Positions 45,270 through 53,937 of a DNA stretch of 64,000 bases are shown one piece after another; the first letter of the stretch is position 1; every line of letters starts with the position of its first letter. The notes under the pieces are model-generated. The model worked only from the letters and a program-made list of their open reading frames with translations. It was not told where the DNA came from and made no database searches. The DNA comes from Microscilla marina ATCC 23134 (GTDB lineage Bacteria > Bacteroidota > Bacteroidia > Cytophagales > Microscillaceae): NCBI RefSeq assembly GCF_000169175.1, contig NZ_AAWS01000005.1:62001-126000 (forward strand), given 5' to 3'. The translations under genes and the position numbers were made by a program.

Positions 45270-46403
45270 ATGTTTGAAACAATTCTACTTATTTTTGGGG
45301 CAGTACAAGGCTTTATGGTAGCAGTAATGCTATTTACACTTAAACAAAACAGGTCAGGTAATTCTTATCTTGCTTTGTTTATATTAGTGCTTGCCAGCCA
45401 GTTAATTATGGCTTTGGCAGGAGTGCCCAACGCCCGACCCCCATATTTGCTTGGGAAGGTTTCTTTTGAGTCGTTTTTTTTGTTGGGCCCTTTGATGTAT
45501 GGATATGTAAATAATATTACTCAGAAGCGGTTTATACTTTCTCCACGCTTACTTATGCATTTTGCGCCATTTTTCTTTCTTTTATTGCTAAGAGTACTGC
45601 TCTATAGTAGTTTGCAAAACTCTTGGCTGGCTACAGTGTTTGTAGTAGGAGAGCGGCAGGCTTGTTTGTGGGGTTTATTACAGTTGTTGAGCGTATGGGT
45701 ATATATGTACCTGAGCTATCGGGTAGTACAACAACATCAGGCAAGAGTCACTGAGTCTTACACAGGCACTTATATGACCAGGCTCACTTGGTTGCTCAAG
45801 GTGATATTGGCTACTGCGTTTGTACAACTATTGCTCATTATAGACACCAAGTTGGTATTGTTACATTACAAGACTTGGGCGTTTCTCTTACACCCCATAT
45901 TTATTTTTTTTATTTTGAGCGTACTTACTTACTGGATTGCGTACAAAGCATACGCTCAACCCAATATGTTTAGGCTTATGTTGGGAGAAGAATCTTCTCC
46001 AGTAAGGGTAAAAAAAGAGCCAAATAAGGTTTTAAGAGATGAGTTATCAGCGCAGGAATCAGAGGCGTTAAAAGATCAATTACTGGCTATGATGGACAAC
46101 GAACAACCTTATGTAGATAGTAAACTTACACTCACAAAACTTGCGGAGCAATTATCATTAACACCAAAAGTATTGGTGGCAATGATAGAGCAACAGTTTT
46201 CAGAAAGTTTTCAGGACTTTATAGACAGGTACCGAGTGGCTTATGCCAAAGAATTACTTGCTAACCCTTCAAAAAATCATGTGCCCATTACCAATATAGG
46301 TTTTAGTGCAGGATTTAATTCGTTGAAGAATTTTCAAAAAACTTTCCAAAAAGCCACCGAAACTTCACCTACAGAATACCGGGAGTCTGCTCAGCTTGAG
46401 TAG
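45270..46403 (+). CDS. AraC-family regulator with membrane N-terminus
   Basis: A 377-residue protein with about seven transmembrane helices in residues 1-230, beginning MFETILLIFGAVQGFMVAVML as is usual for this Bacteroidota family, then a cytoplasmic linker. The C-terminal ~100 residues are an AraC-type double helix-turn-helix (KLTLTKLAEQLSLTPKVLVAMIEQQFSESFQDFIDRYRVAYAKELL ... ITNIGFSAGFNSLKNFQKTFQKATETSPTEYRES). It is probably a membrane-bound transcription factor sensing an envelope signal; targets unknown. Confidence 0.9.
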   Translation: MFETILLIFGAVQGFMVAVMLFTLKQNRSGNSYLALFILVLASQLIMALAGVPNARPPYLLGKVSFESFFLLGPLMYGYVNNITQKRFILSPRLLMHFAPFFFLLLLRVLLYSSLQNSWLATVFVVGERQACLWGLLQLLSVWVYMYLSYRVVQQHQARVTESYTGTYMTRLTWLLKVILATAFVQLLLIIDTKLVLLHYKTWAFLLHPIFIFFILSVLTYWIAYKAYAQPNMFRLMLGEESSPVRVKKEPNKVLRDELSAQESEALKDQLLAMMDNEQPYVDSKLTLTKLAEQLSLTPKVLVAMIEQQFSESFQDFIDRYRVAYAKELLANPSKNHVPITNIGFSAGFNSLKNFQKTFQKATETSPTEYRESAQLE

Positions 46404-46493
46404 TACATATCAAATTAAAAAAGAATGAAGATATTTTACAATCAATGTTCAAAGAAGACCTCATTGTAAGATAGCCCCTATTTTGGGCATTAG

Positions 46494-46772
46494 TTACGCC
46501 CTCTTAAGTTGAGTACTTGATGCCTTTTGCTCTATTTTTTTGCGAAGTTTTTTCATCAAAAAAATCTTTATTTCACCTTCATTTCTAAGGTTTAGACGGT
46601 TTTTCCAAATATCAAGAAAAATGTGTAAAATGCATTCATCAATCAAACGGTCGTCATCAGAAAACCTACGCCCATATTTAAATAACACGGGAACATTTAA
46701 TTGAAAAATTTCTTCTACGACTTTCTTATCACCTTGCATCAATTTTTGCCAAAACAGTTCATCTTTTTTCAT
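46494..46772 (-). CDS. Orphan sigma region 2 protein (truncated ECF sigma?)
   Basis: A 92-residue frame resembling only the first half of an ECF sigma factor: FWQKLMQGDKKVVEEIFQLNVPVLFKYGRRFSDDDRLIDECILHIFLDIWKNRLNL corresponds to region 2 (compare the DDxVQDxFxxLW pattern). The region 4 DNA-binding half is missing and the frame ends at TAA with only ~90 bp before the next gene. It may be a decayed sigma gene or a small protein mimicking region 2. Low certainty on whether it is functional. Confidence 0.5.
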   Translation of the reverse strand: MKKDELFWQKLMQGDKKVVEEIFQLNVPVLFKYGRRFSDDDRLIDECILHIFLDIWKNRLNLRNEGEIKIFLMKKLRKKIEQKASSTQLKRA

Positions 46773-47083
46773 TTCTCGAGGACTTTATAGGGTTGTTGTG
46801 AATAGTTTTTATAGGTATTAAGCCTTATAGTTAATTTTACCTTTATTAGTTTTTCTGTTACAATGATCGTAAAACACACCAGTAAAGGCTAACATTAGGT
46901 GTTAGCAAAGTGTTAGATGAATTTAAATGAATTAAAATATTTATATTAATTATTTAAATAGTTATATAGTAGACTTTGCATATCTTGTATTTACCCCAAG
47001 TTAAAAATTTGCTTTCGCCAAAATTTCATAATACCTTCGCTTCAAAAAGAGGTTTAGTTGAGAGGATTAAAATTATAAGGAAA
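46773..47083. other. 311-bp AT-rich divergent gap
   Basis: Separates the orphan sigma fragment and the pentapeptide-repeat gene. Very AT-rich (ATTTATATTAATTATTTAAA); an in-frame TTG at 46976 is possible but unlikely as start of the next gene. No other feature seen. Confidence 0.45.
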
Positions 47084-47662
47084 ATGCCTGATATTATCAT
47101 TGAGAGTGAAGTTTACAAAAATATTGACTATGTAGATACCCCCTTGCCAGTAGCCGAGTACGACAATTGTACTTTTATCAATTGCAACTTTGCCAAGGGT
47201 GATTTATCCAAAACATCTTTTCTGGAGTGTAAGTTTGAGCATTGCAATTTGAGTAATGTAGCTCTTAAGCAAACTGCTTTCAAAGAAATAGAGTTTGTGC
47301 ATTGCAAAATGATAGGAGCAGACTTTAGCAACTGCAATGATTTTTTGCTGGAAATGAACTTCAATTCCTGCCAATTAAACCTCACATCTTTTTATTTACT
47401 TTCGTTGAAAGGTACCCGGTTTGTACATTGCAGCCTGCGCGAAGCCGATTTTACCGAAGCTAATTTTAATGAAGCTGTATTTGAACATTGCGATTTACAG
47501 AGTGCTGTATTTGATCGTACCAAGCTCGAGCGTGCCGATTTGAGTACTTCCCACAACTATGCTATAGATCCAGACAATAACCAGGTTCAAAAAGCCAGAT
47601 TTTCATTGGAAGGCTTGCCTGGTTTGTTGCACAAGCACCGCATTATAGTAACAGACGCATAA
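47084..47662 (+). CDS. Pentapeptide-repeat protein
   Basis: A 192-residue protein from ATG 47084 (MPDIIIESEVYKNIDY). It is built of A(D/N)LxX-type pentapeptides forming a right-handed quadrilateral helix: CTFINCNFAKGDLSKTSF, CKFEHCNLSNVAL, CKMIGADFSNC, CSLREADFTEANFNEAVFEHCDL, AVFDRTKLERADLSTS. Length and plan resemble Qnr/McbG-type proteins that protect DNA gyrase, but many pentapeptide proteins have other or unknown roles, so no resistance function is claimed. Cysteine-rich at repeat corners. Confidence 0.85.
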   Translation: MPDIIIESEVYKNIDYVDTPLPVAEYDNCTFINCNFAKGDLSKTSFLECKFEHCNLSNVALKQTAFKEIEFVHCKMIGADFSNCNDFLLEMNFNSCQLNLTSFYLLSLKGTRFVHCSLREADFTEANFNEAVFEHCDLQSAVFDRTKLERADLSTSHNYAIDPDNNQVQKARFSLEGLPGLLHKHRIIVTDA

Positions 47663-47755
47663 CTTAGAAGTGATTTTTTTTTGCGAAAAAGTGCAATTTT
47701 TTATCCATCAATAGGGTTAAGTTTTGGTACATCATAATAAATACGAACGCTATTG

Positions 47756-48235
47756 ATGAATATGGGAATTGAAAAAAAATACATTTCTTTTAAGCCAGGA
47801 CAATCCAATACCAGCCCCATTACTCCACAAGAGTATGTGTTGATGAAAATGGACTTTCAACAGTTTTTTAGATTATTTAAAGCTACCCAAAGCACTCAAA
47901 AAGTTAACCATGCCTTTTATTATAAATACTTGTGGTTTAAGGTACTAACTGCTTTTTTACTCTTTTTGTCAGGGGTGTTATTGGGGTATATGGAACATTT
48001 CATACTTAACAATATATTGGTGTTGCTCTCTTTACTTACTGTTGTTTTTGTGGTAATACACCCTTTTTCGCAAACCATTGCATTGATGGCAGGGGCTACC
48101 AATATAGCCCCAAAGGTGGTAGAAGAAGCTAAGAGTTATTATAAATTTCACTATAAAAATATTTATAAAACTGTTTCTTACGAAGAGTATCTGGAGTTGA
48201 TACAAAACTTCAGACAAAAAGCTGTAAAAGTATAA
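47756..48235 (+). CDS. Two-span membrane protein of unknown function
   Basis: A 159-residue protein from ATG 47756. Central hydrophobic hairpin of two helices (~62-80, KVLTAFLLFLSGVLLGYM, and ~85-108, ILVLLSLLTVVFVVIHPF) with basic soluble ends. Not recognised. It follows the pentapeptide gene by 93 bp. Confidence 0.55.
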   Translation: MNMGIEKKYISFKPGQSNTSPITPQEYVLMKMDFQQFFRLFKATQSTQKVNHAFYYKYLWFKVLTAFLLFLSGVLLGYMEHFILNNILVLLSLLTVVFVVIHPFSQTIALMAGATNIAPKVVEEAKSYYKFHYKNIYKTVSYEEYLELIQNFRQKAVKV

Positions 48236-48331
48236 TGCTTGCTGGCTTTGCCTGTTTTTTTTGCCTGTCTTTTACTTAAACCCACATAATTATTAGTACT
48301 TTGCAGGAAACCATTTAACAATGCCTTACAC

Positions 48332-49444
48332 ATGAAAAACAGACTATTAAGAAACAGCTTAGGTTTGCTACTAGCGCTTGGTGTGCTTGCCCTCATTACT
48401 ACTTATGGTGCTTCGTCGTTTACCCCAACTACCCTTGACAATAAAATAAAAGCCATAGATCGTTGGCTCGCAGAACAGCATAAAAATGGAGCATTCAATG
48501 GTACAGTATTGATTGTTCAAAAAGGCAAAACCTTATTAATGAAAGGTTATGGTTACACCGACTATCATAGAAATAAAAAGTTAACCCATCAGTCTTCGTT
48601 ACGTTTAGCATCAGTATCCAAGCAGTTTACTGCAGCTGGCATTATGCGGCTACACCAAAAAGGTTTACTAGAGTATGATGACCCCTTAAGCAGGTACTTC
48701 AAAAAATTTCCTTACCCAAAAGTTACAGTGCGTCAGTTGCTTACGCATACTTCAGGCATTCCAGATGTATATATGAAGTTGGCAGACGAGCACAACGACA
48801 TGGTAGGTGAGGTGCTGAGCATTCAGGAGGTAGTACAACTCTTGACTGCCTTCCCTAATAAAAATAAAGCTTATAAACCCAACGCTCGTTTCCAATACTC
48901 TAATACAGGTTATGTGTTGCTTGCGGCGGTTATTGAAAAAGTATCAGGAGAATCGTTTGAAGCTTACATGAAAAAAGAGCTGTTTGACCCACTAAAAATG
49001 AAAAATACAAGGGTCTGGAATTTATTCTCAGCACAAAAAACATTTGCTAATAAAACTACAGGTTTTTGGTATACCAAAGGTAAATATCATCAGCACGCTC
49101 CTTCGTTTTTAGATGGGGTAGCAGGCGATGGTGGAGTATTTTCAAGCGTAGAGGACTTTGTGATATGGGATAAGTTTTGGTATGGTAATTCACTTATTTC
49201 GCCCCAAAACCTAAAAGAAGCTTTTAAACCTGTAAAACTCGACAATGGAAAAATATCAAAGTATGGTTTTGGTTGGCAGGTAGAGAGTCGCACCAGGGTG
49301 TCGCACACTGGTGCGTGGCTAGGAGCAAGAACTGCCATTGTGCGCGATACCGAAGCCAAGGTGTGCTTGGTAGTGCTGGACAACTCCACCAATAAAAAAA
49401 AGTATAAGATAATGAACAAGCTGGAAGATGAATTACTGGAGTAA
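48332..49444 (+). CDS. Serine hydrolase of the beta-lactamase/class C family
   Basis: A 370-residue exported enzyme with an N-terminal signal or anchor (~5-27). Motifs: S94-V-S-K97 (nucleophile), Y189-S-N191, and HTGAWLG at the third position. The fold is that of AmpC, D-alanyl-D-alanine carboxypeptidases and esterases. Sequence alone does not separate these; a lactamase role is not implied. Full length. A perfect palindromic terminator follows. Confidence 0.88.
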   Translation: MKNRLLRNSLGLLLALGVLALITTYGASSFTPTTLDNKIKAIDRWLAEQHKNGAFNGTVLIVQKGKTLLMKGYGYTDYHRNKKLTHQSSLRLASVSKQFTAAGIMRLHQKGLLEYDDPLSRYFKKFPYPKVTVRQLLTHTSGIPDVYMKLADEHNDMVGEVLSIQEVVQLLTAFPNKNKAYKPNARFQYSNTGYVLLAAVIEKVSGESFEAYMKKELFDPLKMKNTRVWNLFSAQKTFANKTTGFWYTKGKYHQHAPSFLDGVAGDGGVFSSVEDFVIWDKFWYGNSLISPQNLKEAFKPVKLDNGKISKYGFGWQVESRTRVSHTGAWLGARTAIVRDTEAKVCLVVLDNSTNKKKYKIMNKLEDELLE

Positions 49445-49463
49445 GCTGGCATAAAAATATAAG

Positions 49464-49505
49464 ACAGCAAAAGGCGAAAGCATTAATGCTTTCGCCTTTT
49501 GCTGT
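49464..49505. terminator. Perfect 42-base palindromic bidirectional terminator
   Basis: ACAGCAAAAGGCGAAAGCATT followed by its exact inverse. The right end touches the stop codon of the converging RNA-repair gene, so it serves both genes. Confidence 0.9.
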
Positions 49506-52453
49506 TACCCTTCTAAATACACCTTAAGCTTGGTGTTATACTCATGGTCAAACTTTCCTACAAACTCATTGAGGCTCTTTTGAGAAGAATCAGCAGGTAA
49601 GTGTAAACCAAGCCTTAGTTGAAAACTCAAACCATTCTCGGCTTTTTTTATAATTGTAGAAGGGCGCACCAACGCTTTTACTTGTTGTTCTAAAGCCAGT
49701 ATTACCCCTAGCAACGACCCTAGAAGTTTTCCTTGCGCCAGCTCAAGGTTTTGTTCATTGCTTGCGCTAAGTTCCAGTATCAGCAATTGCGTATACTCTT
49801 TCTGAACATCAGTTGCCGCAAAAAACGTTAACCAGTTTATAGAGGTATTCTGTAGCAGCAGGCGTGCTTTTTGAATTTCCCCTTGAATCACTTTTGCTGT
49901 AGACTGAGTAAGGTTGCGGGTGGTATTTTTATAAGGATAAAAAGCACTGACTACAGGCATCCAGTCGCGGTGCTTACGCACTATGTAGCTAGATGTACCC
50001 TCTTGTAGCCCAATGGGAATCACCCACGAATGCTGGGCAAGCAAATCGAAAAAATTTTGTAGCAAGTGCTCCAGAGTAGGGGTATGTTTGGTCTGGCAAT
50101 GCGCGCAGCTCCACGCCGCAAGTATTGCCCACGAAATATTGCCAAAAAAACCAAAAACATTGCCTGTCAATTGTTTTCGGGCTGCCCAAAGCCTGATAGT
50201 GCGTACTAAATCTCTAAAAAGTGTTTGTCCAACTTTATTGCCTAATGCCAATATTTTTTGGCCCTCCAGGTACCCTACCATGTTTTGCCAGCTTAATGGG
50301 TCAAATTGTTGAAAAGCTTCGGGCTTGACTTGGTGCAGTGGCACCGGAAAAGAAGGGTGGTGTACTGCCAAAAGATCAAAATTTACCCCTTGTAAGTTAA
50401 ATTTGAGGGTAGTTACCCTGGCATCGGTTACCAAATGGACACCTTGCGCTACTTGAGACAAAGCTGTCTGTAACTGATCAAAGAACGGGTCTAATGCTAA
50501 GGATGGAGGTAGCGGACACAGCACGTCTATATCGCTGTGTGCTTGGGCTATTTTGAGCAACTCTGAGCCAAATACTTGCAAATGCACTGATTGGTTGAGT
50601 ACCTCACTGCATACTTGTTGTACTTGAGCAAGGGCAGCTTGGCGCTTAAGTTGGGTTTGGGTTGTTTGAAGCGGTGCCTGGTCGTTTACCCAGTCAATCA
50701 GACTTTTATTGGGTTTTTTGACCTGTTCTTTTCCCAGAAACACCTGGTATTTTACCTCAAAAGGAGTGTCCTTGTCTCGGCTGATCAGGGCTATTTTTTC
50801 TACCTTAAAGCGCAGAGGATTCCAGGCAGGCAAGCATTTTTGGGCCTCTTCGGGCGAAGCAAACTGCCCTATGCTGAGGTGCGGGGTAAACCCAGAGGCA
50901 CGGATGGTTTGTTCGTTACATTGCGGAAAAAGCGGTTGCAAAATATCCTGAAGGCGTTGCAGTGCGTCAGTAGGTTGTGCTATTGGACGTAACCACCCTG
51001 TCGTGCTTTTTCGGTGCTCGAAATACCTGAAGTCTTGTAATACAATTTCAAAAGGTGCCAGTTGTTGTAAAGCCGTTTCCAGTAAAGGCAATGCCGCCTC
51101 GAAGAGTTCTTTGGGAATAAAGCCATACATCAATGTAATATGTGGCATCCAGCGTTCTAGCTTTTGGTCATATTGTTTGCGTATTTTTTGAATAGGAGCG
51201 TGTATCTCATTAGGAGGAATCAATACAATGGCACTTTGATAGGTAGGTTGTACTGTTTGCAATTGCTTGAGCACTTCATTGGGCACAGCCTGGGGCAAAG
51301 GCAGCATATCGGCAAAGTCATACACTGCAAACACTCCATAATGGTCAGAAGCACGCAAATAATCTTGAGCAATAGGTGCTTTAGCAAATAGTTTGATGTG
51401 TTGGGGCAGCCACTGTAGACTTTGCGAACGCAGATACATGCGGTCAAAACGACCTGGCAAGCCAGAACGACTAAACCTTTCTGCTAAAGGGTTTTCGTCA
51501 GGGTGAAAGCTAAACCCGGCATCATCGGGGTGTTGTAGTGGCCAAACATCTTCAAACTGGTGTTCTGTTAATATATCTACATTTTCACCTTCTCGCATAT
51601 TAAAATCGCCCACCAATAACACATCGCCTCTAAGCGATTTAAGGTAGTTTGTCATCACTTCTAGTTGTTGTTGGCGTACGCCCATTGCTTTGTCACTGTG
51701 ATTACTGGTCAAGTGTACATTGGCTACATGAAAAGCTTCCCCGTTGATCTGCCAACCTGCTACCAAAAAACGTTTCTGAGGAGAGTAAAGGTGTTCTACC
51801 AGCGAAAACGGGTACTTTGATAAAATAACTTGGCCAAAAGGGCGCAGGGTGGGACTGTTGGGTGGTTCAGAGAAAAAATAATCTTTTGCCCATGCCTGTT
51901 GCCTCAAAAACTCAATGAGCAAGGGAGTAGCCTCTTGAAGCGCAATAATGTCTGCCTCTAAGTGGGCTAAATGTTGTGCTATAGCCACATAGCGTTCTTT
52001 GCTTCTTACATACTCCTTGTCGTGCTCGTCACATAATACATTGTAACTTATTACTTTGAGTTGGGCCAGGGTTTGGTTGGTAACAGCACCAGTGTATACT
52101 TGCCATTGGTCTTGGTGACAACAATAAACTGCTCTCAGGCTAAAATCAGTATTTACTTTTGTAGCCACTACTGGGTTGATTTCTGCCACCCAAGCCTCAG
52201 AAGGTAATCTTTTTTCGGCAAACAAGTCTAAGCGCCTGCCCCTGTCCCACACCACTAGTTCTCCACAGCGGTAGTACCTGATACGGTGCCAGGGAATATC
52301 ACTTTCATTGGCCCATTCCAGCAAAGGTTTTTCTCTGATGCCTGACTTTGCCATGCGGTCAGCAAACCCTACTGTAAACGCCTGAGCGTTGAGTTTAGGG
52401 TTCCACATAATTTGATTGTAAATTTCCCAGCTGGTGGCAAGTTTTTCTTTCAT
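49505..52453 (-). CDS. Four-domain RNA-processing fusion: MJ1316/DUF504, EEP phosphatase, 2H phosphoesterase, poly(A)-polymerase-like
   Basis: A 982-residue protein. (1) Residues ~5-80: MJ1316/DUF504 domain (SWEIYNQIMWNPK ... IPWHRIRYY ... VVWDR), predicted to recognise RNA cyclic-phosphate ends. (2) ~130-382: endonuclease/exonuclease/phosphatase fold with E174 (LQEAT), G282-D283-F-N285 and S369-D370-H371. (3) ~405-575: 2H phosphoesterase/RNA-ligase-like with H438-I-T440 and H525-L-S527. (4) ~600-982: nucleotidyltransferase of the eukaryotic poly(A)-polymerase type, G629-S630, D641-I-D643, D693, a central domain (RTIRLWAARK ... VFGFFGNISWAILAAW) and an RNA-binding-like tail. All catalytic motifs appear intact. 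Together they suggest one chain that senses, trims and re-extends or labels broken RNA ends; the biology is inference. Transcribed alone. No signal peptide. Confidence 0.85.
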   Translation of the reverse strand: MKEKLATSWEIYNQIMWNPKLNAQAFTVGFADRMAKSGIREKPLLEWANESDIPWHRIRYYRCGELVVWDRGRRLDLFAEKRLPSEAWVAEINPVVATKVNTDFSLRAVYCCHQDQWQVYTGAVTNQTLAQLKVISYNVLCDEHDKEYVRSKERYVAIAQHLAHLEADIIALQEATPLLIEFLRQQAWAKDYFFSEPPNSPTLRPFGQVILSKYPFSLVEHLYSPQKRFLVAGWQINGEAFHVANVHLTSNHSDKAMGVRQQQLEVMTNYLKSLRGDVLLVGDFNMREGENVDILTEHQFEDVWPLQHPDDAGFSFHPDENPLAERFSRSGLPGRFDRMYLRSQSLQWLPQHIKLFAKAPIAQDYLRASDHYGVFAVYDFADMLPLPQAVPNEVLKQLQTVQPTYQSAIVLIPPNEIHAPIQKIRKQYDQKLERWMPHITLMYGFIPKELFEAALPLLETALQQLAPFEIVLQDFRYFEHRKSTTGWLRPIAQPTDALQRLQDILQPLFPQCNEQTIRASGFTPHLSIGQFASPEEAQKCLPAWNPLRFKVEKIALISRDKDTPFEVKYQVFLGKEQVKKPNKSLIDWVNDQAPLQTTQTQLKRQAALAQVQQVCSEVLNQSVHLQVFGSELLKIAQAHSDIDVLCPLPPSLALDPFFDQLQTALSQVAQGVHLVTDARVTTLKFNLQGVNFDLLAVHHPSFPVPLHQVKPEAFQQFDPLSWQNMVGYLEGQKILALGNKVGQTLFRDLVRTIRLWAARKQLTGNVFGFFGNISWAILAAWSCAHCQTKHTPTLEHLLQNFFDLLAQHSWVIPIGLQEGTSSYIVRKHRDWMPVVSAFYPYKNTTRNLTQSTAKVIQGEIQKARLLLQNTSINWLTFFAATDVQKEYTQLLILELSASNEQNLELAQGKLLGSLLGVILALEQQVKALVRPSTIIKKAENGLSFQLRLGLHLPADSSQKSLNEFVGKFDHEYNTKLKVYLEG

Positions 52454-52755
52454 GAGGCTACTATTCAGGTTGTTATGCTGCTAAAACGAGTAACAACATA
52501 CTAAAGTTAAACTAATTTCTAAAGCTTGCTGCTTAGTAAAGTAGAAAAAATAAAACAGCCCAAGGGAACAAAATATTTGATAGACAGGTAGTTTATTTAG
52601 GAAAGATACCTGCTATAGGCATTGTTTGAGCAGACTGGTTGCACAGCACTTGAACTTGGTTTTACAATAAATGTTATCGACGTAAAGAGCCACAAAAAAA
52701 CCGTAGCTTATCACTACGGTTTGTGCGTTTTTGTTTTGAGGGTGCGAAAGTAGGT
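52454..52755. other. 302-bp gap upstream of the RNA-repair gene
   Basis: Contains the terminator at 52698-52722 and AT-rich sequence that should hold the promoter of the fusion gene on the minus strand. No clear TAnnTTTG match found. Confidence 0.45.
52698..52722 (-). terminator. Terminator of the first sigma-like module
   Basis: AAACCGTAG (52698-52706) and CTACGGTTT (52714-52722) form a 9-bp stem; on the minus strand it is followed by TTTTT. It lies 34 bp beyond the stop at 52756. Confidence 0.85.
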
Positions 52756-52998
52756 TTATTTTGATTTATTCATTTGGTTTAAAAAAATGTCTATATCAAA
52801 ATCCAAACTTTTTTTATCCTCTTCATTTAGCAGGTGTTTGCCCAACAATTCAATCGTGCGATCATCTAACTGTTCCCAGTCTTCTTCGCTTATATGTTCA
52901 CAAACTACTTTTAGAAGTTCCTTATCAACCTTGTCGAACCTATTGGTGAATGGAGGTTGATTAGGGGTAAACGATTGTGCTAGTTCTTTTTTTGTCAT
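52756..52998 (-). CDS. Small acidic partner protein, module 1
   Basis: An 80-residue acidic helical protein: ELLKVVCEHISEEDWEQLDDRTIELLGKHLLNEEDKKSLDFDIDIFLNQM. A paralogue lies at 55089-55343 (shared D-LLKV-CE, EWEKL/DWEQL, IGK-LL-E-D, F-QM). Both follow a sigma-like gene in the same direction by less than 90 bp. By position it could be an anti-sigma factor or co-factor, but there is no membrane segment and no recognised domain. Not recognised otherwise. Confidence 0.65.
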   Translation of the reverse strand: MTKKELAQSFTPNQPPFTNRFDKVDKELLKVVCEHISEEDWEQLDDRTIELLGKHLLNEEDKKSLDFDIDIFLNQMNKSK

Positions 52999-53064
52999 CT
53001 CAATGTTTATGGTTAAATAGTATTGAACTTATGCCCAAACTCAAGCATAAACCACTGGATGGAT

Positions 53065-53682
53065 TTAATCCAGGGTTTTGTCATAATACTTACGCCACTT
53101 GCTCAACATCTTAGAATAACGTTTCCTTACCCGGTCTGCATTTAAAACCTGATTGCCCTGTAGAGCAAATTTTTTGTTGAGTTGATCTGCAATGCATTGG
53201 TGGTTGAGTTTTTCTTCGATCCTGAGCTTGAATATAGCATAAGATAAATCGCTTCTTGGAGCATCGCGAATAAAATCCTGGTACACCTCCCAGATGTGGT
53301 TTTCTAAAGGGGGCGCTTCTGCTTCGGGCAGATGCTCCATTGTATCATTGGTTGTATTAGAACTAATTGGTGTGGCGGTTCTTCTTTTTTCTTTTTCCTT
53401 TTTAAAGTTCCAAAAAATTCTACGTCTGACAGTTGAGCAATATTGTTCAAAGTTTTCGATAGGTTTGAGGTCATCTTCTTTCAGGAGTTTTGCATACAAA
53501 GCCTCACAAAACTTTTGAATACACTCATTGGCATCATCTATAGCATGCTTATTTGTCCAGGTTTTGAAACAAGCACCAAAAAAATTGGTGTTACTCTCCT
53601 GAATCTCCTCAAAAATTTGTTTCAAAATGGTACGGTCGTGCGTAGCATACCACGCTTTTACAAGTAACGATATTTTGCTCAT
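53065..53682 (-). CDS. Divergent ECF-sigma-like protein, module 1
   Basis: A 205-residue protein. The N-terminal half (ILKQIFEEIQESNTNFFGACFKTWTNKHAIDDANECIQKFCEALY) has the helix plan of sigma region 2. The C-terminal half (LSYAIFKLRIEEKLNHQCIADQLNKKF ... ADRVRKRYSKMLSKWRKYY) looks like region 4 with a helix-turn-helix. The middle is low-complexity and charged. The match to classical ECF factors is weak, so sigma function is inferred. Highly similar to the protein at 55431-56054. Two palindromes upstream (53823, 53912) may be operators. Confidence 0.65.
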   Translation of the reverse strand: MSKISLLVKAWYATHDRTILKQIFEEIQESNTNFFGACFKTWTNKHAIDDANECIQKFCEALYAKLLKEDDLKPIENFEQYCSTVRRRIFWNFKKEKEKRRTATPISSNTTNDTMEHLPEAEAPPLENHIWEVYQDFIRDAPRSDLSYAIFKLRIEEKLNHQCIADQLNKKFALQGNQVLNADRVRKRYSKMLSKWRKYYDKTLD

Positions 53683-53822
53683 GAAACTTATGATTTAAGG
53701 AGGTTAAAATAGAAAGGTTTGATATAAATACGGTGGGGAGTCAGGCATAAATTTGTTTCTTTACCTGATGAACAACTTGCGAGTGTAGTTGAGTACGTGT
53801 GCATGTCAGACCAAAAACCGGT

Positions 53823-53840
53823 ATATTGTGTACACAGTAT
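53823..53840. promoter_or_regulatory. 18-bp near-palindrome, possible operator
   Basis: ATATTGTGTACACAGTAT, with TGTGTACACA as an exact centre, lies 141 bp upstream of the sigma-like gene at 53682. It could be a dimer-binding site; no match before the paralogous module was found. Confidence 0.4.
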
Positions 53841-53911
53841 TTTGGTCAGATTGCTTGTTAAGACAACTGATGATTCTGGCATATTCTTAAAGATATTTAC
53901 TAGTGGTGGTT

Positions 53912-53937
53912 GTAAACTATGCAATACAATAGTTTAC
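53912..53937. promoter_or_regulatory. 9-bp inverted repeat, possible operator
   Basis: GTAAACTAT and ATAGTTTAC around 8 bases, without a following T-run on either strand, so it is less likely to be a terminator. Confidence 0.35.

Noticed and set aside
47084-47662. Quinolone-resistance (Qnr) assignment for the pentapeptide-repeat protein
   Set aside because: Repeat pattern alone does not show gyrase protection; many such proteins have other roles.
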